64,000 nt of DNA, taken from positions 34,173,250 to 34,237,249 of the forward strand of contig OW028579.1 in NCBI GenBank assembly GCA_932294295.1. Reading direction: 5' to 3'. The first letter of the stretch is position 1; every line of letters begins with the position of its first letter. Source of the DNA: Alitta virens. Taxonomy: Eukaryota > Annelida > Polychaeta > Phyllodocida > Nereididae. The notes under the pieces are model-generated. The model searched no databases. It was not told the origin of the DNA and saw nothing but the letters and a program-made list of their open reading frames with translations. A program made the position numbers and the translations under genes. This document shows positions 59,801 through 64,000 of this stretch, one piece after another.

Positions 59801-62056
59801 GTGATCTACGGACATCCGTGGCCATTTGCAGCCACTCAGGGCTACTGGTGCTTACTCGCGGATACACAGGGGCAGCTGTCCATTCGTGTATACTCACCAT
59901 CCACTCATGTTCACTTTTGTACAGCTCGTGGAACGCTTCGGTAACGCTCGGCAGACCTCCCTGGCCCGCCCGTTGTTCTTCCGTCAACCATCCGCGCTGG
60001 CACCGTGCCCATCCATGTCCCTCTCCTCCTTCACTCATAGACCACTCGCCGAGCAATCTAGAATGCCTCTCGGATGCTCGTCGAAATAATTTATATATGA
60101 TCAACAGCGGCACGAGCGAAGAGCACGAGTGAGCACGAATAGTACATCTTGGACATCCGTGGTCACTCATCTCTCATACCCGTGATAGTGTGACCTGGGC
60201 TTAGGAAATTTAGTCATGTTTTGATGTCTTTGGCTCTTTGCTTGTATCAATTACTGTGTTTAATAGATCTCAAGTTGGTTAATGCTGTTTGGAGGCCCCA
60301 GGAAACCCATGGGAGGTTGTCATAATTGACCTCCTGAAAACATTAAATATGTGTCTTATATATTATAATGCTTGGTTTATCTTTTAGCACAGTCACTGAA
60401 GAATAAAAAAAAATTTTAAAAAGAGGATTTTTTAAAGAAGGCATTAAGCCATTTGGGGTAAAATTAGATATTTTCACTTAAAAAAAAAAAACCCTAGACC
60501 TATAGATCTATGCTAGTGGATATGTTTTGGTAGCAAAATGTGTGAAATGAAGTGTTTTATTGGGTTCACTAGATATCACCGGTGTTCCTGAATCAGTACA
60601 AAATAGGCCTACATCAAGTATATGATAGAGTTGTATGATGATCTGTGAAAGATTACAAATTCTTACCCAATGAGCAGACCATGGGAATGAGTTCATCAAT
60701 AGTTTGTTCAAGGTAAGTGAAGTTCCTTGCTTGAAGGAAGCAATCTGGTGAGGCCAGTTCCTTTAAAATTGGTAACTCCATTTCATTGACCCCAATGCTG
60801 ATGACTGTTGAAACGTTTTTCAGTTTTTCGGCTTGAGGCAAAGTTTCATGGACACGTATCGATGGCGCTCCATCAGTTAACAACAGAACAACATTTGGCA
60901 CATCAGGTCTGTCCCCTCCGAATGAACTAAAGACCTACAAAATACAGGAAATATAATTTGCATATAATACAAAAGTCAGCCAGAAACTTACAAGTGGAGA
61001 TTGTAGAGCTTTTGTCAGTAACTATATTTGATCACGACAGGTGACTAACCTTGAGCACCATCCACTAGTATCATACATAATAACTTGGAAACTGATATGT
61101 TCATGAAACCATATCATGTTAATAATCATCTAATGTTTTAAATCCATTGCTTTTTGCTTTACTGTAACTGTATGTTCTAGAAATCAATCAATCAGTCAAT
61201 CAATCAATCAATCTTCAATCAAACATCATAAACATTAAGGATTGATGGACTAGATAAATAGTGATCTACTATAATAGGCAATGTCAAAGTCTCCATCTAC
61301 AATTGTTGCTGCATAAATCTATTCATATCCAAGATGAATCTAACATGAGAAAACTACTTTTGGCAGTGCATAAGGTGTTGGACTGATATGTTTAATGTTA
61401 TGGGTCCATTCCAAACCAAGGTATGGAGGAACTGAGCAGATCCTCCTGAAAGCACTACTCCACTGTGTAAATGGGTTGGTTGGCTGCAGGTCGGTGTGGC
61501 ACTGGATTATTCGGTGAGGCACAGTGTGATAGCAAGACTGACCAATACACGTCATCTTTTGTTTCACATACCCAAGAGGTTGGAATATGTTCACTTGTAT
61601 TTTTTAGCCTCATTTCCATTGGCTAGGATATATATACAAATACATTGTATATTAAAAATTGAACCATCTCATGTGAAATGATGATTAGTCTGATTAGAAT
61701 TAAACTTTTGTCATCAGTGGTTCACATTGAAACTGAATGACAACTGGAAACATAGATTTTTTTTTTCTCCACCATTTTGCATGGCGCTGCAAAAAACTGG
61801 CAAAAGCGTTCAACATGAAAAGTGTTGTCGCTACTAAAACACATTAAAAAAGCAAACTCACAAATACTCTGGTGACATCTAAGGCTGTTGCAATATCTGT
61901 TTGTCCAGCAAAGTATGTTATTCCATTCTTGATGGCATCCTGTACATCTTCTGGTGTGAAGTATCTGTTCAGATAAAAAACTATGGAGGAATCTTCCCTG
62001 AACAGTACCATTGAAACGTGGGTGGAGTCTTGTCCAATCTTAAACTGGTCCGCAGC
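43033..62056 (-). CDS. VWA - mucin-like - fibronectin-II (x3) extracellular protein with C-terminal anchor signal (5' part missing)
   Basis: Exons, 5' to 3' on the minus strand: 62056-61862, 60934-60667, 59122-58610, 55380-55225, 54951-54910, 54542-54387, 49952-49911, 48229-48074, 47551-47495, 43166-43033. All are GT-AG and phases agree throughout, giving 572 codons before the stop. The first two exons are a VWA domain (FKIGQDSTHVSMVLF, GQTDIATAL with the MIDAS Thr, NVVLLLTDGAPS). Next is a 171-codon Thr/Ser/Pro exon, then three FN2 modules, each followed by a short Cys-containing linker. The last linker ends SPREKRNVAG, with a furin-type R-E-K-R. The final exon encodes a hydrophilic stretch, SSR, and a hydrophobic end (LTLIILGIHFWMTLCFSYI) that resembles a GPI-attachment signal. 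The signal peptide and the DxSxS exon were not found up to 64000. Likely a secreted or surface adhesion/matrix protein; no specific orthologue is recognised. Confidence 0.88.
44253..44501 (-). mobile_element. SINE-2 copy, minus strand, with 13-bp target duplication
   Basis: The minus strand begins GCCCTCGAAGGTCCTGGGCC and ends GAGGCGTTAAACAATAACAC + TAACTAA. TCATGTCATTCAT is found at both flanks (44240-44252 and 44502-44514). Copies at 48918 and 55682 start at the same base. Confidence 0.92.
45364..45455. repeat. (CTAT)n microsatellite, interrupted
   Basis: CTATCTAGCTATCTAGCTAG then CTATCTATCTATCTAAAT and further units. Confidence 0.92.
46085..46215 (+). mobile_element. SINE-1 copy, 5' truncated
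   Basis: TCTATGCTGAGGCAGGTAAA, AGACCCCACCCATGACATGA, ATGTGTAAAATCTTGCAGGC, then CTGCCTCGGACCACTGGTCA. It lacks the tRNA-like head. Confidence 0.75.
46553..46642. repeat. (GATA)n microsatellite, interrupted
   Basis: Several blocks of GATA with GAGAGAGATAGCTAG interruptions. Confidence 0.92.
47332..47440. mobile_element. CCCAGATAGCATTCC MITE, third copy
   Basis: The left end CCCAGATAGCATTCCAAATC is intact; the right end ATTTGGAAGGCTATCAGGG is mutated. The interior GTCGTTTCTATATCAGCC matches the 40-kb copies. Confidence 0.8.
47848..47884. repeat. (TA)n microsatellite
   Basis: About 18 TA units in the FN2 gene intron. Confidence 0.93.
48074..48229 (-). other. FN2 module exon C
   Basis: 156 bases, phase 1-1: DYTVNVNGIAGTVGGPC, LPIFYWENIPYFEC, TYWCFIDNSNWAECP. 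The preceding 42-base linker (49952-49911) encodes PAPCLSTSAQPPCLG; the following 57-base linker (47551-47495) encodes DTPCTTVPTRSPREKRNVAG. The donor of that last linker (GTTGGT) is weak. Confidence 0.88.
48250..48385. repeat. (GATA/GATG)n microsatellite, interrupted
   Basis: GATAGATAGATAGATAGATT, then GATGGATAGACGGATAAATA and further units, starting about 20 bases upstream of FN2 exon C (minus strand). Confidence 0.9.
48668..48748 (-). mobile_element. tRNA-like SINE head, minus strand
   Basis: The minus strand reads TGTGGTGTAATGCTTAGCAT (A box), then GACCCGAGTTCGATTCACAC (B box GAGTTCGATTC), then a T run. It fits a tRNA-derived head rather than an intact tRNA gene: no matching acceptor stem was seen. 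Confidence 0.65.
48918..49172 (+). mobile_element. SINE-2 copy with 14-bp target duplication
   Basis: It begins GCCCCTCGAAGGTCCTGGGC and ends AACACTACCTACCTACC. AGTATACCATTTAC occurs at both flanks (48904-48917; 49173-49186). Confidence 0.93.
49325..49895 (+). repeat. tRNA-like head followed by a GTGAGCTCAC/AGGTCA-rich repeat
   Basis: The head is GGCTGGTGTAGTGGTTAAGG (A-box-like). The following ~500 bp alternate TGACCTCA, GTGAGCTCACTGTGAG and TACCATGGGATGGGA (twice: about 49532 and 49679, an internal ~150-bp duplication), ending TTCTTCACTGGGG. The ending and motifs match the 131-bp repeat at 27051-27575. It includes GGTCACTGTGACC at 49401-49413. Confidence 0.75.
50290..52920. repeat. Large inverted repeat (~150-bp arms) around a 150-bp tandem array
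   Basis: The left arm, about 50310-50470, reads ATTCAGGAGTAATA, GGTAACAAGCTGAAAACTTC, AGGAAATG, AAAAAATCCCCCTTGTGGCA, AAGCAGGAATTCAAGATGGC. The right arm, 52690-52885, is its reverse complement with mismatches. It may be a TIR transposon or an inverted duplication. No transposase is seen inside. It lies in the 4.4-kb intron between linker and FN2 exons. Confidence 0.7.
51185..51795 (+). repeat. ~150-bp tandem repeat, about four copies
   Basis: TCATTGCCATGGTCCCTGCC recurs at 51201, 51349, 51499 and 51650. Units are highly similar and contain AGCCCAACAGGTCCAGAAAT and CCACCCACCCAGTAGTTGCC. Confidence 0.95.
53276..54004. mobile_element. 729-bp foldback element with ~20 CCAAAACGGCTACA motifs and 8-bp target duplication (hAT-like)
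   Basis: ATCTGAGG flanks both ends (53268-53275; 54005-54012). About ten degenerate copies of [C/G]AAAACG[G/T]C[T/C]AC lie on the plus strand from 53285 to 53535, and about ten on the minus strand (GTAGCCGTTTTGG) from 53765 to 53985, so the halves are inverted with respect to each other. The outer ends share CACGAAAACGGCTACAGCC / CGCGAAAACGGCTACAGCC. The middle has no open frame for a transposase. An 8-bp duplication with subterminal motif arrays is typical of hAT-type elements; the assignment is inference. Confidence 0.8.
54387..54542 (-). other. FN2 module exon B
   Basis: 156 bases, phase 1-1: EYTVSVMGKGGNGGPC, VFPFVWKGVLYHSC, SYWCFIDGHKIWAICP. This is the most canonical FN2 (CVFPF). The preceding 42-base linker exon (54951-54910) encodes LGPCENPNPTEFCTG. 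Confidence 0.9.
55225..55380 (-). other. FN2 module exon A
   Basis: A 156-base phase 1-1 exon: EHTYNINGQQG, GGRCLDYFFWKGIMYSSC, TYWCYINNRDWANCP. Four cysteines with the FN2 spacing. It lacks the usual PF after the first Cys. Confidence 0.88.
55682..55941 (+). mobile_element. SINE-2 copy with 10-bp target duplication
   Basis: It begins GCCCTCGAAGGTCCTGGGCC and ends AACACTACCTACCTACC. TATGAAACTC at 55672-55681 and 55942-55951. Confidence 0.92.
56083..56108. repeat. Small hairpin GAGGGTAAT/ATTACCCTC
   Basis: A 9-bp perfect stem with a 4-base loop. GAGGGTAATC recurs at 56280 and 56613, so this may be the end motif of a decayed element. No gene in 55952-58609 (intron of the FN2 gene). Confidence 0.6.
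56957..57115. repeat. Inverted repeat CACGTGACCCTAGCAA, 159-bp span
   Basis: CACGTGACCCTAGCAA (56957-56972) and its exact complement TTGCTAGGGTCACGTG (57100-57115). MITE-like size. Confidence 0.75.
58610..59122 (-). other. Mucin-like Ser/Thr/Pro exon of the VWA-FN2 gene
   Basis: A 513-base phase 1-1 exon. It starts GSAKGQSPPTVPPTSTPST and has a 17-residue tandem pair containing VTLPPSTTKSTTT, then runs of STTTxS, TRSS and TTRTTTTATPTATPS, ending NVAPQEPFCTG. Dense Thr/Ser with Pro predicts heavy O-glycosylation and an extended stalk. The DNA repeats (GTAGTAGAT units on the plus strand) could vary in number. Confidence 0.88.
59521..60201. mobile_element. ~680-bp TIR element, copy 2
   Basis: The left end is AGAGGGGTTCACACTGTCAC and the right end, inverted, AGCCCAGGTCACACTATCAC. 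Flanks are TAA and TAG. The interior has many CTCGGCGAGCG and CACTCG motifs. Open frames inside are by-products of the GC-rich interior. Confidence 0.8.
61183..61220. repeat. (AATC)n short tandem repeat
   Basis: ATCAATCAATCAGTCAATCA and ATCAATCAATCTTCAATC, in the intron between the two VWA exons. Confidence 0.85.
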
Positions 62057-63143
62057 CTTAAAGGGAACAAGAAAAGCTGTCTTTAAAAAAGAGACCTGTT
62101 TCAGAATTGGTTGAAGTAGTCTAGACATGGAAAAAAAAATAATGATGTATTTTGTATAACTAAAGGGTATTAGTGGCAGGTAAAAGATATTGAGAAAACT
62201 ATCATGTCAAAATATTACAATGAATCAGTATAGTTCCTATAAATTTATGTCTTTGTGTTGCCGAAATTGCTAAAAACTTTACTTTCTAAAGTTATATATG
62301 TCCATTTTCATTTCAGTGTTGAAAGATCTTCGCAACTGTTGCCTAGCTACCCACAACTGTCTGCACATCGACCAGTTGCACCATCTATAGTATTAGTAAT
62401 TATAAAAAGAGACCTTCGCTTGTTAGTATTACAAAGAAAAAAAAACTAAATATATTTCATAATTTCCTGGTATTAAGTTGTATAGAATGTTGTCTAGTTT
62501 CTTTTAATATATATTATATAAGTACCTAAATATTTTTAGTATTCTGAAACTTGCAGCCTAAAAAACAGTGTCTATTCAGAAAAACGTGACATGTTTTGCA
62601 AATCTATTGGTATAATTCAGATCCACATTTTGAAAAATATAATCATAGATAATTGACAGATTCAGTGAGTGTAGTATTTTAAACTACATATCTGCTGTTT
62701 AAAAAATAATTTCATTTCAATATTGGCCTGTTTGTAATTAATTACAGTGTATGGCTTTAAATGCAATCCACTATCAAAAACATAAAGATCAATTCACAGA
62801 TCCAATTTGTGAAATTACGCTGGGGAAAGAGTGAGAGCAGTGAGTGTGTGTGGCCAGTTCACATTTCCCAGAACTTTGAGTGTGGATCAGGGTCAGAGGC
62901 CTGCAATGGAGTGACCACTGCTATGCTCACTGGTTAAACAGCAGCATCACACGCACAAATTCATGATGTATTTTTGTTAACAGCCAAAACACCATAGTTA
63001 CCATTCAAATTACATTAGTTTTCATAGTAATGAAATAATTTAGGTAGATATTAAGCGTTGTGTGTGTTGAGTTGCCAGGCATTGTTACATGATGATGCTC
63101 CAACAAATATTTGTGGAAAACCTCCATAAGCTTTCATCCCTAA
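62057..63143. other. Upstream intron of the VWA gene; no exon recognised
   Basis: The VWA domain begins mid-fold at 62056, so an upstream exon with the DxSxS motif and a signal peptide must exist. None was recognised here on the minus strand; it is probably beyond the window. Confidence 0.5.
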
Positions 63144-63756
63144 AAGGGCGTTCACACTATCACGTATCAGACCTGCGTATGACCACAGACATGTAAAATG
63201 GAGTATACTTGCTCACTCATGGCTTTGTTAATCACGTATAAATTCTTTCAATGAGCATATGTGAGGCAGTCGTCAAACGCTCGCCAGTGGTTCACGAGTG
63301 AATGAGAAGAGGGCCACGGATGAGAAACGATGAGAAAGGATGGTCATGGATGGTCAAGGATGGTCACGGACGTACGTAGAAGGTACATAGAACATACGTA
63401 GAACGTTCGTAGAACGCTCGCCGACTAACCCCCCCCCCCCCCCCCCAGCAATTTATGGAACTAATATAAGCAATTCACTCGTAGAACATCTGCCAAAGTT
63501 TTAAACATGTTTAAATATTTTTGACCTCTCTACGTATGGTCAGGGATGATTTTGTGCTACCAGAAGGGTTCTACGGATTAGCAAAGCAAGAGTATCAATG
63601 AAACGCTCGGCGAGTGAATCATGTATGGACAAGCTTGGAAGAAACATACATGTATGTTTGTATGTTTCTTCCAAGGGACACGTATGACCAAGAGTAAAAC
63701 ATTTGTTTCATCTGTGGTCATATGTAGGTCTTATACGTGATAGTGTGAACGCCCCT
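63144..63756. mobile_element. ~613-bp TIR element, copy 3 (best-preserved ends)
   Basis: The left end is AAGGGCGTTCACACTATCAC and the right end, inverted, AGGGGCGTTCACACTATCAC, with TAA on both flanks. The interior has repeated GGTCACGGA/GGTCAAGGA and ACGTAGAA units and a C19 run. The match extends past the TIR into CGTATGACCACAGA. 63757-64000 holds nothing recognisable. Confidence 0.85.
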
Positions 63757-64000
63757 TAAGACCAAAATGAACCATGCCAATTTCCAGGAAATCAGACTAA
63801 CCTAGGGTGAGTCCATTGATGTTGAAGGGGGCTGTTAAGATTTAATAAATACCTTAGAACAAGAAAACCAGTCACTTTTGACCTATGGTCATCCATTCGA
63901 AGTTTCACAATATTATTCAATCAAACATGCCTTATTTAGGCCATTTTGCTAAGCCATCAAGGATGTGAAGCAAAAGGTCTGAGTGATCAGGCCACAGCTA

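Noticed and set aside
59751..60170. 139-codon minus and 123-codon plus frames
   Set aside because: Both lie within the GC-richer interior of the 59.5-kb TIR element; no domain is recognised and the frames overlap each other.
62818..62960. GC-richer patch as the missing VWA DxSxS exon
   Set aside because: Neither minus-strand frame gives a DxSxS motif followed by a phase-0 donor.

Overview
This is a window of AT-rich animal nuclear DNA. The evidence is many short exons with GT-AG introns, tRNA-derived SINEs, LINE relics, MITEs and large minisatellites. The gene set (RIOK3, a UBA-containing PTH2-type peptidyl-tRNA hydrolase, a trypsin-like protease, and a VWA/mucin/fibronectin-II surface protein) and the repeat style suggest a marine invertebrate. 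The species cannot be named from the sequence.

Layout. 1-4.7 kb: repeats and a dead LINE. 4.8-11.2 kb (+): RIOK3 in 11 coding exons whose phases all agree, 545 aa; its introns and 3'UTR carry several copies of one G-rich MITE. 14.8-18.3 kb (+): a 183-aa UBA + PTH2 peptidyl-tRNA hydrolase in six coding exons. 18.3-27.6 kb: no recognised gene; dominated by a 4.9-kb minisatellite of 55-bp monomers with higher-order structure, then a 131-bp tandem repeat. 27.9-39.5 kb (-): a complete 396-aa secreted trypsin-like protease in seven coding exons with a glycine-rich (GGYGGGT) C-terminal tail. Its intron 2 holds a 106-bp tandem array that appears to derive from the gene's own exon 2/intron 2 boundary. 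A LINE is inserted in that array, and a second LINE fragment is inserted in the first. 43.0-62.1 kb (-): the 3' 572 codons of a multidomain extracellular protein: VWA domain, Ser/Thr-rich mucin-like exon, three fibronectin type II modules alternating with short Cys-containing linkers, an REKR furin-type motif, and a hydrophobic C-terminal tail suggesting a GPI anchor. Its signal peptide and the DxSxS part of the VWA domain were not found and are probably beyond 64 kb.

The two + strand genes are housekeeping genes (ribosome biogenesis or signalling kinase, and peptidyl-tRNA recycling). The two - strand genes encode secreted or surface proteins. Nothing in the sequence proves they work together, although a secreted protease beside a mucin/FN2 surface protein is a suggestive pair. 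The most unusual material is in the repeats: the exon-derived minisatellite with nested LINEs, a probable new SINE family with clean target-site duplications, and an 8-bp-TSD foldback element packed with a CCAAAACGGCTACA motif.
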